Notes: generated by a model not told the origin, from the sequence alone. Numbered from the stretch's first letter, positions 43,246 to 51,532 are shown. The stretch is 64,000 nucleotides of DNA from Alphaproteobacteria bacterium (GCA_017308235.1 JAFKFL010000033.1:1-64000), one strand, 5' to 3'. Program-made: numbers and translations.

Positions 43246-44580
43246 ATGATGAGTCCCGAGCAGAACGATCTGATCACGCGCGTCGGCCCCGGCACGAAAT
43301 GCGGCGCCTTGATGCACCACTACTGGCATCCGGTGGCGCTGGTCGAGGAGCTGCCCAACGAGCGGCCGGCCAAAGCGGTGCGCATCCTGGGCGAGGATTT
43401 CGTGCTCTTCCGCGACGAGCGCGGCCGTCACGGGCTGCTCGATCGCGCCTGCCCGCATCGCGGTGTCGATCTCGCCTACGGCCGGCTGGAAGATGGCGGC
43501 CTGCGCTGCCTATTGCATGGCTGGCTGTTCGACGTCGACGGTAAGTGCCTGGAGACGCCAGCCGAGCCCGAAGGCAGCGTGCTCTGCCAGCGCGTGCGCC
43601 AGCGCGCCTATCCGGTGGTGGTGAAGAACGGCATCGTCTTCGCCTATCTCGGTGAAGGCGAGCCGCCGGCCTTCCCCGACCTCGACTGCTTCCTGGCCCC
43701 CGGCACCCATGCCTTTGCCTTCAAGGGCCTGATCGACTGCAACTGGCTGCAGGCGCTGGAGGTCGGCATCGATCCCGCGCACGCCTCCTTCCTGCATCGC
43801 TTCTATGAGGACGAAGACCCTTCCGGCGAGACCTACGGCCGGCAGTTCCGCGCCTCCTCGTCCGATTCCGACATCCCAATGACGCAGCTGATGCGCGACT
43901 ATCCTCGGCCGCAGATCGATGTCGAGGGCACGGACTACGGTTTGCGCCTGTTCACGCGGCGCAAGATCAACGACAGCCACACGCACCTCCGCGTGACCAA
44001 CCTCGTGTTCCCCCATGCCTTCGTGATCCCGATGAGCCCGGAGATGACGATCACGCAGTGGCATGTGCCGATCGACGACACGTCCTGCTACTGGTATGCG
44101 ATCTTCACGTCGTTCGGTAAACCGGTGGACCACCAGCAGATGCGCGAGCAGCGGCTGCAGCTCTATGAGCTTCCCGACTACCGGCCACGCCTAGGCCGAC
44201 ACAATCAATATGGCTACAAAATCGCCGAACAAGCGACACAGACCTTCACCGGCATGGGCTTCGACATCAACGTCCATGATCAGTGGGCGATCGAAAGCCA
44301 GGGTCGCATCCAGGATCGCACGCGCGAGCATCTCGGTACCTCGGACAAGGCGATCGCCGCCTATCGCCGCCTGCTGCTGTCGGCGATAGGCCAGGTGGCC
44401 AACGGCGACAAGCCGCCGATGTGGCTCGATCCAGCGCGTGCCGCCCTGATCCGCGGGCCGATCACCGTCGACGGCATGGGCCCGACCGAAGGTTGGCAGG
44501 GTTACTGGAAAGAGTTCGACGCGCGACGCCGCAGCGGGTCGAGCTGGGCCTCCGCCACTCCCTCGCCGCTGGCTGCCTGA
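43246..44580 (+). CDS. Rieske non-heme iron oxygenase, alpha subunit
   Basis: A 444-residue aromatic ring-hydroxylating-type oxygenase. The Rieske [2Fe-2S] ligands are Cys69, His71 (CPHRG), Cys88 and His91 (CLLHGW). The mononuclear iron histidines are probably His179 and His184 in DPAHASFLH. It resembles phthalate/vanillate-type single-subunit oxygenases (VanA/Pht4 group), and no beta subunit or reductase gene is present. The start ATG at 43246 follows GGGAGG. A glutamine-synthetase-like ligase starts four bases after the stop. Confidence 0.9.
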   Translation: MMSPEQNDLITRVGPGTKCGALMHHYWHPVALVEELPNERPAKAVRILGEDFVLFRDERGRHGLLDRACPHRGVDLAYGRLEDGGLRCLLHGWLFDVDGKCLETPAEPEGSVLCQRVRQRAYPVVVKNGIVFAYLGEGEPPAFPDLDCFLAPGTHAFAFKGLIDCNWLQALEVGIDPAHASFLHRFYEDEDPSGETYGRQFRASSSDSDIPMTQLMRDYPRPQIDVEGTDYGLRLFTRRKINDSHTHLRVTNLVFPHAFVIPMSPEMTITQWHVPIDDTSCYWYAIFTSFGKPVDHQQMREQRLQLYELPDYRPRLGRHNQYGYKIAEQATQTFTGMGFDINVHDQWAIESQGRIQDRTREHLGTSDKAIAAYRRLLLSAIGQVANGDKPPMWLDPARAALIRGPITVDGMGPTEGWQGYWKEFDARRRSGSSWASATPSPLAA

Positions 44581-44584
44581 TCGC

Positions 44585-46024
44585 ATGCATCTCGCCGAGA
44601 AGGCCGGTCTCTGGACCGACGATCGCAAGGCGGCCGTCCGCGAAGTCGAACGCCGCATCCAGGCCGGCGAACTCACCGTCGTGCGGCTTTCCTTCGCCGA
44701 CCAGCACGGCATCCTGCGCGGCAAGACGCTGGTCGCGTCAGAGATCGCGGCGGCGATGAAGAGCGGCGTAGGCTTCAGCGCCACGATGCTGCTCAAGGAC
44801 ACGTCGCATCGAACGGCCTTCCCGATCTGGGGGCCGGGCGGTCCGTTCGGATCAGCGGAATGGGAAGGCGCGGCGGATGTCATGATGCTGCCTGATCCCA
44901 CGACGTTTCGCGTGCTGCCCTGGGCGCCGCACACCGGTTGGATGCTGTGCGACATCGTCTTCCCCGACGGCAAGCCGGTGCCGATCAGCACCCGTCACAT
45001 CTATCGTCAGGCACTGTCGGCACTGGCCGACGCGGGCTACGACTTCTTCGCCGGCCTGGAAGTCGAGTTCCATCTGTTCAAGCTGAACAAGACGAACCTT
45101 GGCGCGGGCGATGCTGGTTCGCCCGGCCAGCCAGGCCTGCCGCCAGAAGTCTCGCTGCTCAACCAGGGTTATCAGTACCTGACCGAGCAGCGCTACGACG
45201 AGATGGATCCGATTCTCGAGATCCTGCGCACCAACATCGCGGGCCTCGGCCTGCCGTTGCGTTCGCTCGAGGTCGAGTTCGGTCCAAGCCAGATCGAGTT
45301 CACCTTCCGCGCCGCCACGGGCCTCGATCCGGCAGACGCGATGGTGCTGTTCCGCAGCGCCACCAAGCAGGTGGCCGAACGAAACGGCTATCATGCGACC
45401 TTCATGTGCCGGCCGAAGCTGCCCAACATCATGTCGAGCGGCTGGCATCTCCATCAATCGCTGAAGGATCGAAAGACCGGTGCGAACGCATTCGTCGACA
45501 GCAAGGAGCTGCTGTCGCCCGTCGGCATGTCCTTCATGGCGGGCCTCCTCGATCACGCGACCGCGGCCTCGACCTTCAGCACGCCGACGTTGAACGGCTA
45601 CAAGCGCTACCGCCCCTTCTCGCTAGCGCCCGACCGCGCGCTGTGGGGCCATGACAATCGCGGCGTGATGGTGCGCGTGCTGGGCGCGCCCGGCGATCCG
45701 ACGACGCATCTCGAAAATCGCATCGGCGAGCCGGCAGCCAATCCTTATCTCTACATGGCAAGCCAGGTCGTCTGCGGCCTCGACGGCATGAAACGGACCG
45801 CCGATCCCGGTCCCTCGGCCGACGAACCCTACGCCGCCAAGGCGCCGATGCTGCCGCGCACCCTGGCCGATGCCGTCGACGCGCTGCGGGAGAACAAGGC
45901 CTTGCGCGCGGGGCTCGGCGATTTCTTCGTCGACTATTACGTGAAGCTGAAGCAGGCTGAGATCGACCGCTTCAACCTCGACGTCAGCGACTGGGAGCAG
46001 CGGGAGTACTTCTCGATCTTCTAG
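44585..46024 (+). CDS. Glutamine synthetase-family ligase (candidate gamma-glutamylamide synthetase)
   Basis: A 479-residue GS-fold protein. The N-terminal domain contains DQHGILRGKTL (about 39-49). The catalytic domain has LEVEFHLF (about 158-165), SLEVEFGPSQIEF (about 228-240), the ATP-site histidine segment SSGWHLHQSL near 284, and NRGVMVRV plus LENRIGEPAANPYLYMA near 355-390. Paralogues outside nitrogen assimilation (PuuA, IpuC, AtdA1/TdnQ type) join glutamate to an amine. Placement directly after a Rieske oxygenase matches aniline-type pathways, where gamma-glutamylation precedes oxygenation. Substrate is inference. Confidence 0.85.
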   Translation: MHLAEKAGLWTDDRKAAVREVERRIQAGELTVVRLSFADQHGILRGKTLVASEIAAAMKSGVGFSATMLLKDTSHRTAFPIWGPGGPFGSAEWEGAADVMMLPDPTTFRVLPWAPHTGWMLCDIVFPDGKPVPISTRHIYRQALSALADAGYDFFAGLEVEFHLFKLNKTNLGAGDAGSPGQPGLPPEVSLLNQGYQYLTEQRYDEMDPILEILRTNIAGLGLPLRSLEVEFGPSQIEFTFRAATGLDPADAMVLFRSATKQVAERNGYHATFMCRPKLPNIMSSGWHLHQSLKDRKTGANAFVDSKELLSPVGMSFMAGLLDHATAASTFSTPTLNGYKRYRPFSLAPDRALWGHDNRGVMVRVLGAPGDPTTHLENRIGEPAANPYLYMASQVVCGLDGMKRTADPGPSADEPYAAKAPMLPRTLADAVDALRENKALRAGLGDFFVDYYVKLKQAEIDRFNLDVSDWEQREYFSIF

Positions 46025-46036
46025 CGCGGAAAGCTC

Positions 46037-46342
46037 ATGGCCATCGGCATCTATATCGAATTCATCCCTCGTCCGGGCTGCCGGGAGACGCTGCTCGCCC
46101 GTCTACGCGAGGAAGCCGAGGCGTGCATCCGTGAAGACGACGGTTGTCTGCGCATGGAGGTTTCGGTTCCTGAAAAGGAAAGCGATGCGCGCGTGCTGCT
46201 GATCGAGTTGTGGCGCGATCGCGCCTCGATCACGGCCCATGCGGCCAAGCCCGGACATTCGCATGCCTGGCAGGAGCCGCTGATCGAGGACAAGCGCGTA
46301 TCGGTCTGCACCGTCGTCACCTCGCCCCAGCCCCGGAACTGA
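46037..46342 (+). CDS. ABM-family putative quinol monooxygenase
   Basis: A 101-residue antibiotic-biosynthesis-monooxygenase-fold protein (YgiN-like ferredoxin-like dimer). It shows the opening YIEFIPRPGCRETLL (about 5-19), the EDDGCLRMEV strand and LIELWRDRASITAHAAKPGH (about 53-72). Such proteins oxidise quinols or act on small phenolics without cofactor. It lies 12 bases after the ligase in the same operon, consistent with handling of an aromatic intermediate. Confidence 0.82.
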   Translation: MAIGIYIEFIPRPGCRETLLARLREEAEACIREDDGCLRMEVSVPEKESDARVLLIELWRDRASITAHAAKPGHSHAWQEPLIEDKRVSVCTVVTSPQPRN

Positions 46343-46346
46343 CCCG

Positions 46347-47300
46347 ATGCAGCTGATGCGACTTGGAGCAGCGCTTCTGTTGCTCCTTGGCATGGCGGCA
46401 AGCGCTGAGGCGCAATCCATGCGCTTTGTCGTGCCTTATACGCCGGGAGCCGCCAACGACACGCTAGCCCGCGTCCTGGCGCAGCATCTCGGCGAAGCAA
46501 CGGGCCGGTCGGTCGTCGTCGACAACAAGCCAGGTGGCGGCGGGCACATCGCCGCCGAGCAGGTCGCGCACACCACGCCGGACGGCCAGACCTTGCTGGT
46601 CACCACCAACGGACTGCTCGCCATCGGACCGCACCTCTATCGCAAGCTGCCCTACGATCCGCAGAAGGATCTTGCGCCGGTGGTGCGTTTCGCCGACGTG
46701 CCCTATGCGCTGAGCGCAGCGCCCGATCTCGGCATCAAGAACGTGGGCGAGTTGATCGCGCTTGCCAAACAACGTCCGGAGCAGGTCAATTTCGCCTCGT
46801 CTGGCAATGGCTCGGTACCGCATCTCTGTGGCGAGCTGATCAACCTAAAGGCTGGCATCAAGCTCACGCATGTCCCCTACAAAGGTGGCGCCCAGGCGAT
46901 GAACGACGTGATGGCCGGCACCGTCCAGCTCTACTGCGGCAGCATCCCCTCGTTGCTGGGCTATGCCCAGTCGGGCCGCATCCGCTTGCTGGGCGTCACG
47001 TCCGCCAAGCGCTCGCCCCTGCTGCCCGATCTTCCGACCTTCGAAGAGCAGGGCCTGCACGGCATCGACGTCAATTCCTGGGTCGGCCTGCACGCGCCCC
47101 GCGGCACACCGGCTTCGACGATCGAGCACCTCTACACTGAAGTCGCCAAGCTGATGGCGACCGATAAACTGCGACAGGCCTTCCTGAGCCAGGGCGCGGA
47201 ACCCGAAGCGGTCGCGCCGGCTGATTTTGCCGCCCGGATCCGCCAGGAATCGGAGCGCTGGGCGCCGATTGTCGAGGCATCCGGCGCCACACTCGACTGA
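46347..47300 (+). CDS. Bug-family (TctC-like) periplasmic solute-binding protein
   Basis: A 317-residue Bug receptor. It has a signal peptide (cleavage after AEAQS, about residue 25), then RFVVPYTPGAANDTLAR and the DNKPGGGGHIAAEQVA loop (about 53-68) that binds the carboxylate of the ligand. Bug proteins feed tripartite tricarboxylate transporters or act as sensors. No TctA/TctB genes are in the window, so it would need a transporter elsewhere. It lies four bases after the ABM gene. Confidence 0.9.
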   Translation: MQLMRLGAALLLLLGMAASAEAQSMRFVVPYTPGAANDTLARVLAQHLGEATGRSVVVDNKPGGGGHIAAEQVAHTTPDGQTLLVTTNGLLAIGPHLYRKLPYDPQKDLAPVVRFADVPYALSAAPDLGIKNVGELIALAKQRPEQVNFASSGNGSVPHLCGELINLKAGIKLTHVPYKGGAQAMNDVMAGTVQLYCGSIPSLLGYAQSGRIRLLGVTSAKRSPLLPDLPTFEEQGLHGIDVNSWVGLHAPRGTPASTIEHLYTEVAKLMATDKLRQAFLSQGAEPEAVAPADFAARIRQESERWAPIVEASGATLD

Positions 47301-47326
47301 GGCCATACTCGACCAAGGAGCCCCGC

Positions 47327-47638
47327 ATGACCGCTATTGCCGTCGTCACCACGGTGGGGAACAAGAAGGAAGCGCGCCGGATGGCACATGCCCTCGTCGA
47401 GTCGGGACTCGCCGCCTGCGCGCAGATCTCCCGTATCGAGAGCGTCTACGCCTGGAAAGGCGCCATCGAGCACGGCAAGGAATACCGTGTCCTGCTCAAG
47501 ACCAAGGTTGAGCGCTACGACCTTGTCGAACGCGTGATCCGCGACCTGCATTCCTACGAGCTGCCGGCTATCCACGCCTTTGCTTTTGAGCGCATCAGCG
47601 CGGCCTACGCCGACTGGATCGACACCAGCACGCGCTAG
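47327..47638 (+). CDS. cutA: CutA1 divalent-cation tolerance protein
   Basis: A 103-residue CutA1 trimer-forming protein. It has the strands VVTTVGNKKEARRMAHALVE (residues 5-24) and AACAQISRIESVYAWKG (about 29-45), and the C-terminal YELPAIHAF and YADWI motifs. It is linked to metal tolerance, although the molecular role is unsettled. It follows the Bug gene by 26 bases and overlaps the convergent nitronate monooxygenase gene by four bases. Confidence 0.93.
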   Translation: MTAIAVVTTVGNKKEARRMAHALVESGLAACAQISRIESVYAWKGAIEHGKEYRVLLKTKVERYDLVERVIRDLHSYELPAIHAFAFERISAAYADWIDTSTR

Positions 47639-48711
47639 GCGAAGCGATCCAACACCGCGCCCGTTTCCTTCACGAACGTGGCGATCAGGGCGGAGGTCGG
47701 CATCTCGCGCGCAAGCGTCGGCGCCTGTCCGCTCCAGAGCGGCATGAAATCGGTCGAGCCCTTGGGCTCGCTCGCAGCCCGCAGTGGATAAGCGGCGCCT
47801 GCCGCGAGAGGAAACGCCGGCGCGTCCGGGCTCATCGGCCCCACCTCGCGCACATAGCGATTGACGATGCCGCGCGCCGGCCGGCCGGTGAAGACGTTGG
47901 TGAGCGTGGTCGAATTGTCATGCGCCTGCTTGAGCGCAGCGCGATGAAGCGGCACGGTCTTGGCCTCGGGCGTCAGCAGGAAGCCGGTGCCGATCTGCAC
48001 GCCTGAAGCACCCAGCGCCAGCGCGGCAGCAATGCCGCGGCCATCGCCGATGCCACCCGCAGCAATCACCGGCACTTTCACCGCATCCACGACCTGCGGT
48101 ACCAGCGCCATCGTTCCCGCCTGGCGCGCGATGTCGTCGTTCAGGAACATGCCACGATGCCCGCCCGCCTCTGCACCCTGGGCGATGATCGCGTTGCATC
48201 CGTGCGCCTCGAGCCAGCGCGCCTCCTCGGCGCTGGTCGCCGAGCTGATCACGACGATTCCGGCGTCCTTCAACCGCCGGACCAGCGCCGCGTCGGGCAT
48301 GCCGAAATGGAAGCTCACGACCTTGGGCTTGTATTCCAGCACCACCTCGCACAGCGCCGCATCGAAGGGTGCGCGCACCGGGCCGCCGGCGCCCGCGTCA
48401 GGCGCCAGGCCGAGCTCGCCGTAATAGGCCGCCAGGCGCTTGCGCCAACGAGCCTCGTGGCCGGCGTCCACAACAGGCGGTTTGTGGACGAAGAAGTTCA
48501 CATTGATCGATCGGCCCGTGGCCTGCTGCGCGAGCTGCAGCTCCGTGCGCAGCGTTTCGGGCGTCAGCATCGCAGCCGCGACCGCTCCCAGCCCGCCGGC
48601 CTCCGACACCGCGATCGCCATTTGCGTCGAGCTCGCGCCGGCCATGGGCGCCTGCAGGATGGGATGCTCGATGCCGAACAGGTCGAGCAGACGACGGTCT
48701 TGCCACTTCAT
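47635..48711 (-). CDS. Nitronate monooxygenase family protein
   Basis: A 358-residue FMN TIM-barrel enzyme of the 2-nitropropane dioxygenase/nitronate monooxygenase type. It has the opening IEHPILQAPMAGASS (about 14-28), QGAEAGGHRG (about 178-187), PVIAAGGIGDGRGIAAALALGA (split over 214-235) and VQIGTGFLLTPEA. It oxidises nitronates, such as propionate-3-nitronate, to aldehydes and nitrite. It is divergent to a LysR regulator, a common arrangement for this family. Confidence 0.9.
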   Translation of the reverse strand: MKWQDRRLLDLFGIEHPILQAPMAGASSTQMAIAVSEAGGLGAVAAAMLTPETLRTELQLAQQATGRSINVNFFVHKPPVVDAGHEARWRKRLAAYYGELGLAPDAGAGGPVRAPFDAALCEVVLEYKPKVVSFHFGMPDAALVRRLKDAGIVVISSATSAEEARWLEAHGCNAIIAQGAEAGGHRGMFLNDDIARQAGTMALVPQVVDAVKVPVIAAGGIGDGRGIAAALALGASGVQIGTGFLLTPEAKTVPLHRAALKQAHDNSTTLTNVFTGRPARGIVNRYVREVGPMSPDAPAFPLAAGAAYPLRAASEPKGSTDFMPLWSGQAPTLAREMPTSALIATFVKETGAVLDRFA

Positions 48712-48770
48712 GCGAACTCTCCTCTGGAGCCCCGACCCTAGCGCTGTCCTGATATCTTTTATAGCGATTT

Positions 48771-48801
48771 AAAATGATCAGAACCATCTGCTAAAATGAT
48801 C
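48771..48801. promoter_or_regulatory. Direct repeats in nitronate monooxygenase/LysR intergenic region
   Basis: AAAATGATC occurs at 48771-48779 and 48793-48801, 22 bases apart and so on the same face of the helix. The first copy also pairs imperfectly with ATCTTTTA at 48754-48761, giving a LysR-like dyad. The second copy lies directly before the LysR ATG. They are candidate recognition and activation sites for the LysR protein, by position. Confidence 0.5.
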
Positions 48802-48803
48802 CC

Positions 48804-49688
48804 ATGGATACCAAGGATCTCGCCACATTCTCTGCCGTCGCCCGCCTGGGCGGCATGAGCCGGGCCGCGCGCGAATTGAACACGGTTCAGTCCAACGTCA
48901 CGCAGCGCGTGCGTCGGTTGGAGGAGGCCCTGGGCGTCAGCCTGTTCGAACGCAACCGCCACGGCGCCCGACTCACCGCCGCCGGCGAACGGCTGATGCC
49001 TTATGCCGCTCGGGTCGATGCTCTGTTGGTCGAGGCGGCGCGGGCCGCACGCGATGACGGTGCCCCGCGCGGCACGCTCACCATCGGGGCACTGGAAACG
49101 ACGGCCGCGCTGCGCCTGTCACCCCTGCTCGCCTCCTACGCCCGCGCCCATGCACACGTCGACCTCGTGCTGCGCACCGGCACGACCGCCGAGATGATCG
49201 AGCAGGTGCTCGATCGCACGCTGGAGGGCGCATTCGTCTGCGGGCCGGTCGCCCATCCCGAACTCGTGGCTACCGCTACCTTCGAGGAGGAACTGGCGCT
49301 CTTGAGTGCGCCATCCCGTAAATCCATGGCGACGCTTTTGAGCCAGCCCGATCTCCGCCTCGTGATCCTGCGCGCCGGTTGCTCCTATCGCCAGCGACTG
49401 GAGGAAGTGCTGGCGCGCCGCGGCATCGTCGGCTTGCGTCGCCTCGAGTTCGGCACGCTGGAAGCGATCCTGGGAGCGGTCTCTGCGGATCTGGGGATCA
49501 CCCTTCTGCCGAGGCCGCTTGTCGGGCCGACCTGGCGCGGCGGCCGCATCGCTGTCCATCGTCTGCCGACGGCGGAGGCGCGCGTGCAGACAGTCTTCGT
49601 CCGACGTCGCGACATGATGTGCTCCAGCGCTCTCCTCGCCTTCCAGAAGCACGTCACCGCAATACGCCCAAGACCGCACCGTTCGTAA
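48804..49688 (+). CDS. LysR-family transcriptional regulator
   Basis: A 294-residue LysR protein. The N-terminal winged helix (about 1-60) reads LATFSAVARLGGMSRAARELN, then SNVTQRVRRLEE, and ends in LFERNRHGARLTAAGERL. The periplasmic-binding-like effector domain follows (about 88-285). It is divergent to the nitronate monooxygenase gene and probably controls it in response to an unknown inducer. No ribosome site is evident before the ATG, and the operator-like repeat abuts the start codon. Confidence 0.9.
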   Translation: MDTKDLATFSAVARLGGMSRAARELNTVQSNVTQRVRRLEEALGVSLFERNRHGARLTAAGERLMPYAARVDALLVEAARAARDDGAPRGTLTIGALETTAALRLSPLLASYARAHAHVDLVLRTGTTAEMIEQVLDRTLEGAFVCGPVAHPELVATATFEEELALLSAPSRKSMATLLSQPDLRLVILRAGCSYRQRLEEVLARRGIVGLRRLEFGTLEAILGAVSADLGITLLPRPLVGPTWRGGRIAVHRLPTAEARVQTVFVRRRDMMCSSALLAFQKHVTAIRPRPHRS

Positions 49689-49784
49689 GCTCTGCGGTCT
49701 TCGACGCCGGACCTCCGAAAAACATCGATTCCATCGGGACTCTTTCGAAGACCGCAGAACTTTCAGACGGGTTTGCGGTCTTCG
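49687..49784. repeat. Cluster of three TGCGGTCTTCG repeats upstream of the Rrf2 gene
   Basis: Copies of the 11-base element lie at 49693-49703 (plus), 49746-49756 (inverted) and 49774-49784 (plus). The first two are the cores of an 18-base inverted repeat (49687-49704 and 49745-49762) with 17 of 18 bases matching, starting inside the LysR stop codon. A related cluster lies at 51004-51138, so the repeats bracket the Rrf2 and methyltransferase genes. They could be a dispersed palindromic repeat family or protein-binding sites. Confidence 0.7.
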
Positions 49785-49799
49785 TCTCGCCTCAAGTTC

Positions 49800-49836
49800 T
49801 TGACGAGCACCACAAATTGCAACATATAAAGTTACA
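49800..49836 (+). promoter_or_regulatory. Rrf2 gene promoter with overlapping inverted repeat
   Basis: TTGACG (49800-49805) and TATAAA (49825-49830; or CATATA two bases earlier with 17-base spacing) form a sigma70-like promoter. The ATG at 49836 lies five bases after the -10 box, so the message is probably leaderless. The inverted repeat TGCAAC-N7-GTTACA (49818-49836) spans the -10 box and start codon, a suitable place for autorepression by the Rrf2 protein. Confidence 0.55.
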
Positions 49837-50300
49837 TGAAGAGAGATAGCCGTTTATCGGGTGTGCTCCACATCGTCCTGCACATGGCGAGACAGGACGG
49901 ACCAGTGACGTCGGAAATGTTGGCGCGGCAGATGGACACCAACCCCGTGGTCATCCGGCGAATCATGGCGGGCCTCAGGGAGCGGGGTTACGTGCGATCG
50001 GAAAAAGGCCGCGGCGGCGGCTGGACGCTGGCCTGCGACCTCTCGACGGTCACGTTGCGCGACATCTACGCCGCCCTCGGCAATCCATCGCTTCTAGCCA
50101 TTGGCAACCGGACGGAGTCTCCCGGCTGTCTGCTTGAACAGGCCGTCAATTCAGCGCTCGGCCAGGCCTTCCAGGACGCCGAGGCCTTGCTGCTGTCACG
50201 CCTGGGGGAAGTGACGCTGGCCATGCTGGGCGCCGACGTGAGCAGGCGCCTGCGGGCTCATGGCGGCTCCCGCAAGCTGGAGGATATCCATGCCGCGTGA
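49836..50300 (+). CDS. Rrf2-family transcriptional regulator (probably without Fe-S cluster)
   Basis: A 154-residue Rrf2 protein. It opens with the standard MKRDSRLSGVLHIVLHMA, and the wing contains SEKGRGGGWTLA (about 54-65). Only two cysteines are visible, near 66 and 97, whereas the IscR/NsrR cluster needs three. It therefore belongs with cluster-free members such as YwnA, which sense redox or electrophiles directly. It is followed after 12 bases by a methyltransferase, its likely target. Confidence 0.88.
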   Translation: MKRDSRLSGVLHIVLHMARQDGPVTSEMLARQMDTNPVVIRRIMAGLRERGYVRSEKGRGGGWTLACDLSTVTLRDIYAALGNPSLLAIGNRTESPGCLLEQAVNSALGQAFQDAEALLLSRLGEVTLAMLGADVSRRLRAHGGSRKLEDIHAA

Positions 50301-50312
50301 CGTGTCGTCGTC

Positions 50313-50993
50313 ATGAGCGCGCTGCAAGCCCACTTCTCCGATCCGCAATCGGTCGCCCGCTACGCCGAGGTGCCACGGCGATTCGTGCCCGGCTTTGCCG
50401 ACCTGCACCGCATGACGAGAATCCTTCTGGCCGAGCGCGCGCCGGACGATGCCCGCGTATTGGTTGTCGGCGCGGGCGGTGGGCTGGAGCTGAAGGCCTT
50501 TGCCGAGGCCCAGCCGAGCTGGACCTTCGACGGCGTCGACCCGGCGGATGAAATGCTGAAGCTTGCCGAGCGGACGCTCGGGCCGTTCGCTGACCGCGTA
50601 CACCTGCACCGGGGCTATATTGACGATGCGCCGGATGGCCCATTCGATGCCGCAACGTGTCTGATGACCTTCCATTTCCTGCCACCTGAAGAACGACTGC
50701 GCACCGCAAGCGAGATCCGACGCCGCCTCAAGCCGGGAGCGCCCTTTGTCGCGGCCCATGCCAGCTATCCGCAGAACGACCGCTCGCTCTGGCTGTCGCG
50801 TTACGCGGCATTCGGTATTGCCTCGGGCGCCGATCCCGGCCAGGCGCACAAGGCCCGCACGACGATCGAGGCACATCCAAACCTCTTCCTCGGTCCGGAG
50901 CAGGACGAAGCGATTCTCCGTGACGCCGGATTCTCTGATGTGAGCCTGTTCTACGCCGCATTCACCTGGCGCGGCTGGGTGGCCTACGCCTGA
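50313..50993 (+). CDS. Class I SAM-dependent methyltransferase
   Basis: A 226-residue methyltransferase. The SAM motif VLVVGAGGGLELKAFAE lies at about 49-65, followed by the acidic FDGVDPADEML (about 72-82) and the FDAATCLMTFHFL post-motif (about 111-123). It resembles small-molecule methyltransferases linked to Rrf2 or TetR regulators. It begins 12 bases after the Rrf2 gene, so the two form an operon. The acceptor is unknown. Confidence 0.85.
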   Translation: MSALQAHFSDPQSVARYAEVPRRFVPGFADLHRMTRILLAERAPDDARVLVVGAGGGLELKAFAEAQPSWTFDGVDPADEMLKLAERTLGPFADRVHLHRGYIDDAPDGPFDAATCLMTFHFLPPEERLRTASEIRRRLKPGAPFVAAHASYPQNDRSLWLSRYAAFGIASGADPGQAHKARTTIEAHPNLFLGPEQDEAILRDAGFSDVSLFYAAFTWRGWVAYA

Positions 50994-51003
50994 CGCATTG
51001 CAC

Positions 51004-51138
51004 CGAAGACCGCAGGCTTCCCGGAACTTTGCGGCCTTCGACAGAGTATCGATAAAATGGGCCTTTTCTGGCACTCATCTGCCGAAGGCCGCATCGACTC
51101 CGAACGGTTACGGTCTTCGTCTACATCTGCGGCCTTCG
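51004..51138. repeat. Cluster of five TGCGGYCTTCG repeats upstream of the VOC gene
   Basis: Five copies of the element seen upstream of the Rrf2 gene lie here: 51004-51014 (inverted), 51030-51040 (plus), 51083-51093 (inverted), 51110-51119 (plus, degenerate) and 51128-51138 (plus). Copies 1 and 2 can form a stem, and two plus copies extend into CTTCGACAG. The cluster ends 20 bases before the VOC start codon, so it overlaps the region where that gene's promoter and leader must lie. Confidence 0.7.
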
Positions 51139-51158
51139 ACAGGAAACGGGAGAGACTG

Positions 51159-51521
51159 ATGATGCGTGGCAGCGCGACCGTCTTCACGGTCAGGGATATC
51201 ACCGCAAGTCTCGCCTATTATCGCGACAAGCTGGGCTTCGATGTCGCCTTCGAATATGGCGTGCCGACCTGCTACGTGGGGCTCTGCAGCGGCGACGTTT
51301 CCCTGCACCTGATCGCCGCCAGCCGGACTCCACGCCAACCGGGTCACGGCACGGCATGTATCTACGTCGACGATATCGATGCGCTGCATGTCGACCTGAC
51401 GAAGCGCGGTGCGAAAGTAATCAAGGCCCCGGCCAATCAAGACTACGGCCTGCGGGACTTCGATGTTGCCGATCTTGACGGCAACATGATCTTCTTCGGC
51501 ATGGAGATTCCCAGGACCTGA
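51159..51521 (+). CDS. VOC-superfamily (glyoxalase/bleomycin-resistance-like) protein
   Basis: A 120-residue protein with the two beta-alpha-beta-beta-beta modules of the vicinal-oxygen-chelate fold: FTVRDITASLAYYRDKLGF (about 9-27) and CIYVDDIDALHVDLTKRGA (about 66-84), ending DLDGNMIFFGME. Function could be resistance, isomerisation or dioxygenation. The ATG at 51159 follows GGGAGAG; an earlier in-frame ATG at 51057 would translate the repeat cluster and is unlikely. The amidase follows after 11 bases. Confidence 0.82.
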   Translation: MMRGSATVFTVRDITASLAYYRDKLGFDVAFEYGVPTCYVGLCSGDVSLHLIAASRTPRQPGHGTACIYVDDIDALHVDLTKRGAKVIKAPANQDYGLRDFDVADLDGNMIFFGMEIPRT

Positions 51522-51532
51522 CGGAGAGAACA

